Shown: piece after piece, positions 7,240 to 15,893 of the stretch
Layout: each line of letters opens with the position of its first letter
How positions within the stretch are numbered: the first letter of the stretch is position 1
NCBI GenBank assembly: GCA_019247755.1
Contig: JAFBAM010000293.1
Span: 1-22,023 of the forward strand
Direction of reading: 5' to 3'
Origin: Sphingomonas sp.
GTDB taxonomy: Bacteria > Pseudomonadota > Alphaproteobacteria > Sphingomonadales > Sphingomonadaceae
DNA length: 22,023 nucleotides
Translations under genes and position numbers: made by a program
Notes under the pieces: model-generated
Seen by the model: only the letters and a program-made list of their open reading frames with translations
What the model was told of the DNA's origin: nothing
Databases searched by the model: none

Positions 7240-9254
7240 CTGACCCGAATTGGTCCTCTGCCTGCTTGCAAGTCCGCAGACGATACCATGTAGACGCGCC
7301 TTCCAGGATAGCGCGCGATGATCTGAGCATTTGCCGCACCTTGGTCACGCAGGAAGATAGGGCCAGCTAGGTCAGGCGAATTCAAGGCAAATGCATTGGC
7401 GTAATCAGACCTGCCTCCCTTCACGAAAACTAGGGCGTTGTCGGCGACTCCGGTGGCGGCAAAGTCACGGTAAGTGCTATGAGCGCCCCGTGCTCCCCAG
7501 TAGCGTCCCGTCGCTCGCCAAGGTAGGAAGGACAGCACCGCCGCGGTAGTCAGGAGCAGAACCATCGCGGCAAGGGTTTCTCGACCATCCGCAATCTTGG
7601 CCCTGCCGAGTGCCTCACTCGCTGTCTGAAGCCCTCGTGCGGACAGGAAAAGCGAAGGCCAGATGAGCATGAACCAATAACGGGGGCCGATGTCGAAAGC
7701 GCCGTTGAACCAGTAAAGCGCATAAGTTGCGACGGTCGCACCGATGACTGCGAGCATGCACCAGTCGGCGCGGCTAATGCGGCCCCAGAGGAGATGGACG
7801 TAGAGCAGCACGAGCGAACCGACGGCCCAGCCGAATAGTTCGACATTCAACGCCTTGAGATTGAATTGGGCCTCTACCAATGCTTCCAACGGACTGTGCC
7901 CGGGCCAGACGTCAAGGCCGCCCCAAGAGTCCGGTGAACCGATATCGGAGCCAAAGCCGAGCCGGTTGGCGCCGTGATGCCAAATCGAGTCGAAATAAAG
8001 GTTGATCGGAGTCTGCAGCGCATCGCCGGTCAGCACATGATTGTAAGGGAAGATAAGGGACCCTACGACCGCGCAGCCAGCGCTGTAGACCAGGATCGAC
8101 ACCCAGCCGCCGATTGCCTTCCGGTCAACGCGAGTTAGCGCCCATAGCCCAGTCAGCACGCCGATGGTCAGACCTTCCAGCGGCCTTGTCAGCGACAACC
8201 AGCCAAGCAGACACCCGGCGGCGAACCATGCAGGTGGTCGACGCGATCCCTCCGTCAACATCAACAACCATGCTGAAAGGATCAAGAGGAGCGTCAGCGG
8301 ATGGCTGAACATCGATGCTCCCATTGCCAGATACCACGGCGAGACCATCAGCAGCAGCGTCGTCATCACTGCGAGGCGTGGGGAAACCCAGCGCGACAGG
8401 AATGCATGGCCGATCGGCACCGTCAGCGCGGCGATGACCGGGTTGACCAGGAAGGGCACGCCGAGAGCCCCGCCGACGGCTAGCGCGGCGGGCCAGCCCG
8501 GCGGAAACATCGAAAACCATTTGCCGTCCACGAACATCATGGACCCAGGCTGGAGCGCTGTATCCATAGCTCCGCCGGGGGCTAGTGCGTAGAGATGACC
8601 GAGCGCGAAGGTTTTCGCCTGGAAGAGGTAGTGCACTTCGTCGGTTCGGGGCAGCCGGTTGAAAGCAACCAGGTTGAGGAAAAGGGTCGCAGCGAAAACC
8701 CATAATGCTGCCAGCCACGGCAGGCGTTTGCTCGAATCCGATAGGATTGCATTGATCCGCCTCGACGCCGAAGCAAGCCATTCCTTCGGGAGAAGCATCG
8801 CCAGTGCGATCAGGCCCGCGCCATCGAGCGCAAGAAACCCTGTGTCTGCCAGCAGCTCTACGGCAAAGCGGCCGTACTTTTGCTGCTGAAGAAACCCCAT
8901 CGGTGCGGCGGTTGACCCGAGCAGCAACAGAAACAGCAGAACGACGCGGCCCAGGCCGAGGGCGGAAATGCCCTTCCACATCGCCGCGGCACGACCTCTG
9001 GCTAGCAGGACCGTGGCCGTGATCGCGCTCTGAAGACCAACGACGCCGAAGCAAAGCAGTGCAAAGGGATCGGGGCGTAATTGCAGCGACCCGAACCATT
9101 CCGGATCGGTCAATCCCAGCTGCGCTGACGTGCCCGCCAGGTACCCCGCCGCAACTAACCAGACGAGGCGGCGGCGCACGATAGCGGTAAGTGCCAGGAC
9201 ACCTGCTACCCCCAGCATCACACCGAACCAAATCTGGACCCCGCCCACCGCCAT
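7236..9254 (-). CDS. Polytopic GT-C glycosyltransferase, GT39-like (ArnT/PMT family)
   Basis: This 672-residue integral membrane protein has about a dozen or more hydrophobic segments. The feature that places it in the GT-C fold is RTDEVHYLFQAK, where D205-E206 sit in the first external loop as the Asp-Glu motif of GT39/GT83 enzymes. The hydrophilic tail after about residue 590 fits the periplasmic C-terminal domain. Such enzymes move a sugar from a polyprenyl-phosphate donor to a lipid, glycan or protein in the periplasm. A GGAGGGG stretch lies about ten bases before the ATG. The four-base overlap with the HAD-UbiA gene implies that the latter supplies the lipid-linked sugar. The N-terminal 180 residues are extra hydrophobic sequence of unknown role. 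Confidence 0.8.
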   Translation of the reverse strand: MAVGGVQIWFGVMLGVAGVLALTAIVRRRLVWLVAAGYLAGTSAQLGLTDPEWFGSLQLRPDPFALLCFGVVGLQSAITATVLLARGRAAAMWKGISALGLGRVVLLFLLLLGSTAAPMGFLQQQKYGRFAVELLADTGFLALDGAGLIALAMLLPKEWLASASRRINAILSDSSKRLPWLAALWVFAATLFLNLVAFNRLPRTDEVHYLFQAKTFALGHLYALAPGGAMDTALQPGSMMFVDGKWFSMFPPGWPAALAVGGALGVPFLVNPVIAALTVPIGHAFLSRWVSPRLAVMTTLLLMVSPWYLAMGASMFSHPLTLLLILSAWLLMLTEGSRRPPAWFAAGCLLGWLSLTRPLEGLTIGVLTGLWALTRVDRKAIGGWVSILVYSAGCAVVGSLIFPYNHVLTGDALQTPINLYFDSIWHHGANRLGFGSDIGSPDSWGGLDVWPGHSPLEALVEAQFNLKALNVELFGWAVGSLVLLYVHLLWGRISRADWCMLAVIGATVATYALYWFNGAFDIGPRYWFMLIWPSLFLSARGLQTASEALGRAKIADGRETLAAMVLLLTTAAVLSFLPWRATGRYWGARGAHSTYRDFAATGVADNALVFVKGGRSDYANAFALNSPDLAGPIFLRDQGAANAQIIARYPGRRVYMVSSADLQAGRGPIRVR

Positions 9255-9324
9255 TCAGCCTACGCCCCTCCAGCCGCGACGATCTGCAACCCCTCTCGCA
9301 GCGATTATTTCCAAGCTCACATGG

Positions 9325-10569
9325 TCAAGTTCTGCTGGCTTCTGCAGCAGCGGAAACCTCATTCATGCCCCGTTCCCTTGCAAGCCTGCTGATCAGGTCG
9401 AAGTACCGATTCAGGACAATTCTGTCGGCCCAGTTTTCCTGGAATGCTTTGCGAGCGGCGCGCGAGAGCTTTTCGCGATAATGGCCATCGCTACTGATGG
9501 TGGTGATGGCTGCCCTCAACTCATCGGCCCTTTCGAACAACAGCCCACCGCCCTTCGCGATGATCTCGGGAAAGGGGCCCAATCGGCGCGCGAGAACAGG
9601 CGTTCCGGCGCGAAAGGCTTCGATAATGATGATGCCGAAGGTCTCGTAGCAGAGCGAAGGAACGATCAGTGCGCGGGCATGCTCGTAGTAGGCGGTCAGT
9701 ACCTCCGGCGCCAGGCGCCCGAGAAACGTTACACGCGAATGACCCTCAGCCTGCTCCCGAAGCGTCTGCTCATATTCGCCGGTTCCGGCGATGAGGAGGT
9801 CGGGGCCGTTCGCGCCGCCAAAGGCCGGGATGATGTCCTGCACGCCTTTGATCTTCTCCAGTCTTCCCACAAACAGGAAGTAGGGACGCGGATAGGGAGA
9901 CTCGGACATTGCCCGCGAGGCCGAGTCCGGAAGGAAGTAAGGAATGACCTCCATGTCCCGAGCAAAGCCAAAAGCGCGGTGCTTCTGGCGGCTGAATTCG
10001 CTTTTCGCGATGAAGGCGTCGACGTGGCGAGCCTCTCGCGTGAGCATCCCGGTTCGACGCCAAATCTGCGGCGGCCGCCTGTGTCTAAGGGTGCATGACA
10101 GGCAATGCCGATCCTCGCATGGCCGCTCTCCATCCTGCCAAAGCACGTGGGTTTCGCAGACCAGCCAATGCTCGTGGGCTTCATAGAGCTTGAGGCCATT
10201 GCCGTATTGGAGCAGGCCGGGACCGCCGATCAGCGACACGTTGTGAAACCAGATGATGTCGAAGCTCCCGCCGTCCAGGAGATCTGAGAGTTGACGCGCG
10301 TGCGTCACCGGGCGGCCCAACTGATGAGTAAGAAGCATTGACAACTTGCCGAGCGATGACTTGAGGCCGATCACCTTGATCCGCGGATCGGAGGGGATCG
10401 GGGCCGGCTCGCGACCCGCGAGGGCGACATAGGCATCCCGGTCGTGAATGACGGTGACCTCATGGCCGCGATCGGCCAGCCCCGTCGACAGCCGATTGAT
10501 GCCGGCTCCATCCCCACCAAAGTTGTAGGGCGGATAGAAGGTAGTCAGCATGGCGATCTTCAGCGCCAC
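9325..10569 (-). CDS. GT4-family glycosyltransferase
   Basis: The 414-residue protein is a GT-B retaining transferase. The N-terminal domain starts KIAMLTTFYPPYNFGGDG, and the C-terminal domain has FVGRLEKIKG and the E-x7-E signature (E309 and E317 in YETFGIIIIE), which binds the nucleotide-sugar donor. Cysteines at 138, 151, 156 and 159 form a cluster seen in some GT4 enzymes and may bind metal. I chose the GTG at 10569, six bases after AAGGGG. An ATG at 10587 lacks a good ribosome site, and the frame up to 10674 has no matching N-terminus. It leads the minus-strand train and is the intact relative of the remnant at 5669-5778. Donor and acceptor are unknown. Confidence 0.88.
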   Translation of the reverse strand: MALKIAMLTTFYPPYNFGGDGAGINRLSTGLADRGHEVTVIHDRDAYVALAGREPAPIPSDPRIKVIGLKSSLGKLSMLLTHQLGRPVTHARQLSDLLDGGSFDIIWFHNVSLIGGPGLLQYGNGLKLYEAHEHWLVCETHVLWQDGERPCEDRHCLSCTLRHRRPPQIWRRTGMLTREARHVDAFIAKSEFSRQKHRAFGFARDMEVIPYFLPDSASRAMSESPYPRPYFLFVGRLEKIKGVQDIIPAFGGANGPDLLIAGTGEYEQTLREQAEGHSRVTFLGRLAPEVLTAYYEHARALIVPSLCYETFGIIIIEAFRAGTPVLARRLGPFPEIIAKGGGLLFERADELRAAITTISSDGHYREKLSRAARKAFQENWADRIVLNRYFDLISRLARERGMNEVSAAAEASRT

Positions 10570-10575
10570 GACGAG

Positions 10576-10581
10576 CCCCTT
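10576..10581 (-). promoter_or_regulatory. Ribosome binding site fixing the GT4 start
   Basis: AAGGGG on the minus strand lies six bases before the GTG at 10569, which makes that codon the best start of the GT4 gene. Confidence 0.6.
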
Positions 10582-10676
10582 GCACATTTCGCGAGTGCAG
10601 TTGTGCTGGAACGCGTCCCCCCGGTCACGAACAGTCCAAGTACGCGAACCATCTTCGGTGGCTACCCCTCTCAACC

Positions 10677-10705
10677 ATTACTGCTGAATAGTGCAAATTT
10701 ATCAA
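10677..10705 (-). promoter_or_regulatory. Candidate sigma-70-type promoter for the minus-strand gene train
   Basis: In the only clearly AT-rich patch between divergent genes, the minus strand has TTGATA (10705-10700), a 17-base spacer and AGTAAT (10682-10677). It would leave a leader of about 100 bases before the GT4 start. The -35 box matches five of six consensus bases and the -10 box four of six. This is a prediction from consensus only. Confidence 0.3.
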
Positions 10706-10745
10706 CTTGGCTCTAGGTCAAGGTGCCTTTCAAGCGGGAGTATCG

Positions 10746-12287
10746 ATGCCGCGAGACCTTGTTTTGGGTTCCGGACCCAGCGGTGTCGCCGCGGCCGCCG
10801 CGCTGATCGCGCGCGGGCGCGAGGTGGTGATGCTCGATGCGGGTGCAACGATGGAAGCCTCGGCGACGGCTTTACGGGCGCGCATGGGTTCGCAGGAGCC
10901 ACACGAGTGGACGGCGGACGACCGCGCCGCAATCGCCGCGGCGCCCCGATCGGAAAGGGGAGGCATCCGTCCCTTTGGCTCCGACTTTCTTTTCCACGCG
11001 CCGGACAGTGAGCCAATCTGGTGCGAAGAAACGGACGTCCACGCGCTCCGGCCGTCATTTGCCAGGGGCGGCCTAAGCAATGGTTGGGGATCCGCAGTCC
11101 TCCCCTACCGGGACGAAGACATGGAAGCTTGGCCGATCAATGCCAGCGACCTGGCGCCGCATTACGCCGCCGTTGCACCGATCCTGCAGGTGGCGGGACG
11201 GCAGGACGATCTCGCGGCGATCTTTCCTGCCTATGCTCATCCTTCCAACCGACCTCTGCCAGCGAGCGCACAGGCGGCTCGCCTGCTCGACCGGCTTTCG
11301 AACCGGCGCGACGCCCTCCGGCCTCTAGGAATCCATTTCGGCATGGCGTCAAAGGCTGTTGCCGATGGGTGCCGCCAGTGCGCGATGTGCCTGCACGGCT
11401 GCCCTTACCGCCTGATCTTCAGTGCTGACCAGGCAGTCGACGCGCTCGTCGCCACCGGCGGTCTTGAGTATCGGGGCGGCGTTGTAGCGCGACATTTCCA
11501 GGAAGATGAAACGGGCGTCGCCGTCCACAGCGATAGCGAAGTTATCCGCGGCGACCGCCTGTTCATTGGTACGGGCGTGCTGCCGACGGCACTCATCGCG
11601 GCCCGTTCACTCGGTCTCGCGGGCAAGTGGCTGACAATCAAGGACAGCGCACATTTCTTCCTGCCGATGCTGCATGGTTGGCGTGCTGGCAACCCGGCTG
11701 CTGAATCGCGCCACAGTCTGGTCCAGCTGTTCTGGGAGCTGATCGACTCTAAAGTCGATCCGCATCTGATCCACACGCAGCTCTACACTTATAACCACGG
11801 TTTCGCGCCGGACATTGCGCGCCGCTTTGGACCTTTCGCGGGCATCGCCAAGCCCCTCGCCGAGCTGCTGAGTCGCCGCCTCATCGTGGCCCAAACCTTC
11901 CTACACTCGGACTCCTCTCCAAGCATCGGCATGCGGCTCGAAGGCTCTGCCGGTCAGGAACACTTCGCGTTTAGAGCGCAGCCGAATGAGCGGACGGCAG
12001 TTGTTGTGCGGGCGGCGACTAACCGTCTAGCCAGGGCAGCGAGGCTCGCAGGTCTTCTGGCGTTGACGCCACTGGCACGACTGAACCCGCTTGGCAGCAG
12101 CTTCCACTGCGGCGGGACGTTTCCCATGCGCAGGGATCCGAAGAAGTCTGAGACTGACATCTTGGGGCGCCCATCCGGCCTGCATCGTACTCACCTTATC
12201 GACGCCTCGGTTTTTCCCACCATTCCCGCCTCGACCATCACCTTCTCGGTCATGGCCAACGCTCATCGTATTGCCAGCCTATCTTAG
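10746..12287 (+). CDS. GMC-family FAD-dependent oxidoreductase with ferredoxin-like Cys cluster
   Basis: The 513-residue product begins PRDLVLGSGPSGVAAAAAL, a GxGxxG FAD-binding motif. It has GGLSNGWGSA near residue 108 (GMC signature region) and ends with the GMC C-terminal domain (FHCGGTFPM and ASVFPTIPASTITFSVMA). GMC enzymes oxidise alcohols or sugars using FAD. Cysteines 209, 212, 215 and 219 form C-x2-C-x2-C-x3-C-P, the spacing of a 4Fe-4S ferredoxin cluster, which could pass electrons to a partner. The ATG at 10746 is chosen because GGGAG lies five bases upstream; a start at 10707 would add 13 unrelated residues. It diverges from the GT4 train and precedes an acyltransferase. Oxidation of a glycan or lipid-linked sugar is possible but unproven. 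Confidence 0.82.
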   Translation: MPRDLVLGSGPSGVAAAAALIARGREVVMLDAGATMEASATALRARMGSQEPHEWTADDRAAIAAAPRSERGGIRPFGSDFLFHAPDSEPIWCEETDVHALRPSFARGGLSNGWGSAVLPYRDEDMEAWPINASDLAPHYAAVAPILQVAGRQDDLAAIFPAYAHPSNRPLPASAQAARLLDRLSNRRDALRPLGIHFGMASKAVADGCRQCAMCLHGCPYRLIFSADQAVDALVATGGLEYRGGVVARHFQEDETGVAVHSDSEVIRGDRLFIGTGVLPTALIAARSLGLAGKWLTIKDSAHFFLPMLHGWRAGNPAAESRHSLVQLFWELIDSKVDPHLIHTQLYTYNHGFAPDIARRFGPFAGIAKPLAELLSRRLIVAQTFLHSDSSPSIGMRLEGSAGQEHFAFRAQPNERTAVVVRAATNRLARAARLAGLLALTPLARLNPLGSSFHCGGTFPMRRDPKKSETDILGRPSGLHRTHLIDASVFPTIPASTITFSVMANAHRIASLS

Positions 12288-12366
12288 GTCAGTGCCGGCG
12301 GTGCATAATTGGCGCAGTCGGCCCTCGTTTGCCGCTGCACAGTTTTCTTGTTAACTTATAGGTAAC

Positions 12367-12399
12367 TTGATCCCGAGCCAGTTCATCGCTCGGGGTCAA
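12367..12399 (+). promoter_or_regulatory. Strong hairpin in the leader of the acyltransferase gene
   Basis: Two arms (12367-12378 and 12388-12399) pair over 12 bases with one G-T wobble around a nine-base loop CAGTTCATC. No T-run follows, so it is a poor intrinsic terminator. It sits about 80 bases after the GMC stop and about 43 bases before the acyltransferase start, where it could act as an mRNA structure, an attenuator, or a protein site. Confidence 0.4.
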
Positions 12400-12441
12400 T
12401 GATGCGTACGATCACACTCTTTGTGGAGAGTGGGCAGATTC

Positions 12442-13572
12442 GTGGCGACTACTTATGCTTTGTTCCGGCCAGCTATTCGCCACACTCGGACTAATTCCGA
12501 GCAGCTTAGCGCCACGCGCTTTTATTCACCGGCCCTGGACGGGCTCCGTTTCTTGGCGGCGTTTTCGGTCATCGTCCATCACGCTCCCGCAGTATTCGGA
12601 CTAAGCTGGCTTAAGGGAATTGGCTGGGCTGGCGTCGACCTGTTCTTGTGCATCAGCTCGTTTCTTCTGACACGGCTGCTACTTGCCGAGCATGACCGCC
12701 TAGGCTCGATCTCACTTCGAAAGTTTTATATTCGTCGAGCCCTTAGAATCTGGCCGCTTTATTTCGCTGTTGCGACGCTTGCCTGCGCGGCCACGGCGAT
12801 TTTGAAGGGCGATCCTCGGATGGCCGCGGGCTGGTGGCTCAGCCATCTGACCTTTTCCAACAATCTTTTCCGCGCGCTGCTCGGGTCAAGTCCGATAATC
12901 GCCACTTCGCATCTGTGGACCATCTCTCTCGAAGAGCAGGCCTATTTGGTTTTGCCGATCGTGCTAACGGCCCTGCTTGCCTATCAGGTGTCTATCAACA
13001 CTCTGATCAGGATGGTGGCGGCGGCCGTAGGACTACTGCTCACGATCCGGTTTGCTATCTGGTTGGCGGGCGCGCCTTTCGATATCGTTTGGGTGACTCC
13101 CCTGCGCTCCGACTCCTTCTTGGTCGGCACCGTTCTCGCATTCCTGACCCGTCGCTCGACGCCCCAGGGCGGCGTCTTCTGGCTGTTGCCGGGATTTGGT
13201 TTGATCGCGCTGGTCCCGCTGCTCTCGGACGCGCATTGGTGGGTTTATGAGATTTTTGGTTTCACGATAGTGGCCGTTGGCTGCGGCATGCTCGTTCTCG
13301 CCACGCAGGCGAGTCCCGCGGTGTCGCGCGTGCTTTCATTCAAACCGCTTCGCTACCTCGGCAAGATTTCGTACGGCATCTACGTTTTCCACGTACTCGC
13401 CTTGAAAGTAACGGAGTGGCTGAGCACGAAGCTTCAATTCGGTGCTGCTTTGACGCTAATAGCCACTGTTGCACTAACGGTCGCGATCTCCGTCATCTCG
13501 TACGAACTGTTCGAAAAGATCTTTCTGCGGCTCAAAGAGCGGTTCACGGTCATAGCGTCACGACCGGTATAG
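12442..13572 (+). CDS. Membrane acyltransferase, family 3 (OafA/YrhL type)
   Basis: About 376 residues with around ten membrane helices. The family motif R-x10-H is present as DGLRFLAAFSVIVHH (R36 and H47), followed by GVDLFLCISSFLLTR and FYIRRALRIWPLYF with its basic cluster. Acyltransferase-3 proteins move acetyl or similar acyl groups to sugar hydroxyls of O-antigens and exopolysaccharides at the inner membrane. The start is uncertain: the frame opens with TTG at 12421 and GTG at 12430. The GTG at 12442 is preferred because GGAGAG lies eleven bases before it. A leader hairpin lies upstream. The stop is eleven bases from the convergent epimerase stop. A likely role is O-acetylation of the local glycan. 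Confidence 0.87.
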   Translation: MATTYALFRPAIRHTRTNSEQLSATRFYSPALDGLRFLAAFSVIVHHAPAVFGLSWLKGIGWAGVDLFLCISSFLLTRLLLAEHDRLGSISLRKFYIRRALRIWPLYFAVATLACAATAILKGDPRMAAGWWLSHLTFSNNLFRALLGSSPIIATSHLWTISLEEQAYLVLPIVLTALLAYQVSINTLIRMVAAAVGLLLTIRFAIWLAGAPFDIVWVTPLRSDSFLVGTVLAFLTRRSTPQGGVFWLLPGFGLIALVPLLSDAHWWVYEIFGFTIVAVGCGMLVLATQASPAVSRVLSFKPLRYLGKISYGIYVFHVLALKVTEWLSTKLQFGAALTLIATVALTVAISVISYELFEKIFLRLKERFTVIASRPV

Positions 13573-13583
13573 TCCGAGGCGAG

Positions 13584-14762
13584 TCAGCAAGCGGTGACGC
13601 GCAAACGCCAGGCCACATAGTCCTTGGTGCGCGACAGGCCCTCTTCAGTGTCGGTTACGGGCGGACATAGCTCCCTTGCAGCGCGGGCAGCATCGACGAC
13701 AGCGCGCGACAAGAAGAAATGTGGATCTTCCTGGACGGGTCGGTAAGGCTGTCCGCCTCCGCCCCGGTTTCGAGCGAGCCGCGTACGCAGCGCCATAACT
13801 CGCGCTGCCCCGATCTGAGCGGCTAGAAGTGCACCTGCCCTCATGACGAGGCTGTGCAGGCGGCGTTTCAACGTGGCAGCTGCGCCCGCTGCTTGCTGCG
13901 GCACCCCGGACGGTCGCCAATTCTCGATCTCGACAGCGCCGTCGCAGGCTTCGGCATAGGCGGAGAACATTCGGAGCCAAGGGATCGGTGCGGGTCCAGC
14001 CACGATGAACCGCCGGGCGCCTACATTCTGCAGGTCGCCAGCAGCGATGAACGCATCGACCAGGTCGTCAACATAGACGCCATTATTGAGGCCATCGAAT
14101 TCGCACGGCAGCACAATGCCTGATCCTCGAATACGCTCAACGATCGCATCGGTCCACATGGCAGAAAACGGGCCATAGACATTGACCGGCTGGATGATTG
14201 CCGCGTCGAAGTCGCCCTTACGGACCCGTTCTTGAAGGTCCCGTTCCATCGCCCGCTTGGCCATCTTGTAAGGATGTCCCGGACCATCGCAGGGCGAGTC
14301 CTCACTTAAATCTTCGGTGGGCCAGCCGTCATAAACCGCTATCGAGCTCGCGTGGATGAAGCGCCGTACGCCTTGCTTTGCAGCGGCGTCCGCAATGGCT
14401 CGATAGAGGGCCAGATTCGCTTCTCCCGAACGGCGGAAGTCGTAAGCAAGGTTGAATAGAGTGTCGGCGCCCGCAATAGCCGAGGAGACGGACGCCTGAC
14501 TGGACGGGTTCCAGAAGATTAACCGGATGTTGGGATGGACCTGCTTGCGAGCTTGCCGCCGATCGCGCGTCGGGATCGTCACGGATGCGCCATAGATCGC
14601 CAGCTTCCGTGCAAGCCTTGCGCCGATAAAGCCGGTCCCGCCGGTGATGACGGCGTTCCTGCCCCGCCACGGCTGCCCTTTCGCCAGACGACTGAACTGC
14701 GCCCAATCGAAATCTGCCGGACTGATGTCGAGGGGGCCGAGGCTGGCGGGATCCGCTCTCAT
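13584..14762 (-). CDS. NAD-dependent epimerase/dehydratase (SDR family)
   Basis: The 392-residue protein has a Rossmann motif at 40-47 (TGGTGFIG, after a 33-residue N-terminal extension), SS at 139-140, and the catalytic Y165-x3-K169 in PYKMAK. NVYGPF and NNGVYVDDLVDAF fit sugar-nucleotide SDR enzymes. It should act in the cytoplasm on a nucleotide-linked sugar, but the substrate cannot be read from the sequence. The last hundred residues are Arg- and Ala-rich and unlike the usual family C-terminus. Its ATG overlaps the stop of the preceding glycosyltransferase as ATGA, so the two are cotranslated with the dehydrogenase further upstream. Confidence 0.85.
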   Translation of the reverse strand: MRADPASLGPLDISPADFDWAQFSRLAKGQPWRGRNAVITGGTGFIGARLARKLAIYGASVTIPTRDRRQARKQVHPNIRLIFWNPSSQASVSSAIAGADTLFNLAYDFRRSGEANLALYRAIADAAAKQGVRRFIHASSIAVYDGWPTEDLSEDSPCDGPGHPYKMAKRAMERDLQERVRKGDFDAAIIQPVNVYGPFSAMWTDAIVERIRGSGIVLPCEFDGLNNGVYVDDLVDAFIAAGDLQNVGARRFIVAGPAPIPWLRMFSAYAEACDGAVEIENWRPSGVPQQAAGAAATLKRRLHSLVMRAGALLAAQIGAARVMALRTRLARNRGGGGQPYRPVQEDPHFFLSRAVVDAARAARELCPPVTDTEEGLSRTKDYVAWRLRVTAC

Positions 14763-15889
14763 CCCGCGCCATCTGTCTTGCCGAGCGCGACACTATAAAG
14801 TTGCTCGAAGGATGCATGAACGTGGGCAGGCGAGAAGCGATCCTCATTGCTGCGGCGCAAAGCGGCATCCGAGAGCCGCGCGCGCAGCGATGCATCGCCG
14901 GCCAGCTCCGCCAGCGCCGCGACCATTGCATCAACGTCGCCGATCGGAACCAACCGGCCCACAGTCTCGTCGACGAGTTCCTCGACACCCGCCGTGTCGG
15001 TCGCCACTACGGGCAACCCTCGCTGGAAGGCCTCAACAATCGAAATCGGTAAGGATTCCCAGCGGGAGGGGAGGAAGAAGATGTCCGAAGCGGCCAGGTA
15101 AGCCTCAGCCTCGTCGCTATGGCCTACGAACCTCACGGCGTCCGCAATTCCCGCTTCGGCGGCCCAGGAGGCGACCTCATCGCGCTGCGGCCCATCCCCT
15201 AGCACCACGAAGCGCAAGCCAGGATCGAGCGCTATCGAGCGCCGAGCCGCCGCGACCAGGAAGTCGATCCCTTTCTGATGCACCAGCCGCGCGATGGTGA
15301 CGATCAGCAAGCGTCCCGTTTCGCCAAGCAACGAAGCGCGTAGAGCAGCGACGCGCGCGGAATCGGGGTCGGGCTTACGCTGTATTCCAAGGCCCATCAC
15401 TTGCAGCCGGTTCGGTGGAACCCCGCCAATTTCGCGGAGGTCGCGTGCACTATTGTGACTGGGCGTAAGAATGCGGTCAGCGGAAAAGCGAGCGATCTTC
15501 CCAAACTGAGCGATACGTTCCGGTTCGGCGCCGTGGAACGTCACATAGACTGGAATGCCCAGGCCAATTGTCGCAATCCGCGCGACCAGCGCCGGAGCGC
15601 TCTCATGAGCATGGATCATCTCGATCCGCTGCGCCTTCAACACCCTCCGAAGCTCTGTCGCGGCACGCGCGGCCGCAACAAGCCTCCTCGGGATCGACCC
15701 TCCCCCTTCCCCCACATGGTGCAAATCAATGTAGAAGAAATCTTGGTCGATCTCCTCGCTCATCCATTTCCCGCGTGTGCCTGCAATCGCAACATAATGC
15801 CCCCGCTTCCTGAGCGAGTTGCTGAGGTCGATGGCGTGACGCGAGATACCGCCGCCCTCGAAATGGGTGCACATCTGCAGGAGGCGCAT
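14759..15889 (-). CDS. GT4-family glycosyltransferase
   Basis: This 376-residue GT-B enzyme is complete: MRLLQMCTHFEGGGISRHAI at the N-terminus (glycine-rich loop), IHAHES and VTFHGAEPE in the acceptor domain, IARLVHQKGIDF, and the E-x7-E signature with E278 and E286 (WESLPISIVE). It uses a nucleotide-sugar donor with retention of configuration. It lies four bases after the nucleotide-sugar dehydrogenase stop and overlaps the following epimerase by ATGA. The dehydrogenase product or its epimer is therefore a candidate donor (inference). Confidence 0.9.
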   Translation of the reverse strand: MRLLQMCTHFEGGGISRHAIDLSNSLRKRGHYVAIAGTRGKWMSEEIDQDFFYIDLHHVGEGGGSIPRRLVAAARAATELRRVLKAQRIEMIHAHESAPALVARIATIGLGIPVYVTFHGAEPERIAQFGKIARFSADRILTPSHNSARDLREIGGVPPNRLQVMGLGIQRKPDPDSARVAALRASLLGETGRLLIVTIARLVHQKGIDFLVAAARRSIALDPGLRFVVLGDGPQRDEVASWAAEAGIADAVRFVGHSDEAEAYLAASDIFFLPSRWESLPISIVEAFQRGLPVVATDTAGVEELVDETVGRLVPIGDVDAMVAALAELAGDASLRARLSDAALRRSNEDRFSPAHVHASFEQLYSVALGKTDGAG

Positions 15890-15893
15890 CGCC

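Noticed and set aside
8125..9231. A 368-codon minus-strand frame inside the GT-C gene
   Set aside because: It is an Arg-rich out-of-frame reading of a gene with a clear hydrophobic pattern and the Asp-Glu motif in the other frame.
9130..10098. A 322-codon plus-strand frame opposite the GT4 and GT-C genes
   Set aside because: It runs across the gap between two recognised minus-strand genes and matches no family; the opposite strand has full catalytic motifs.
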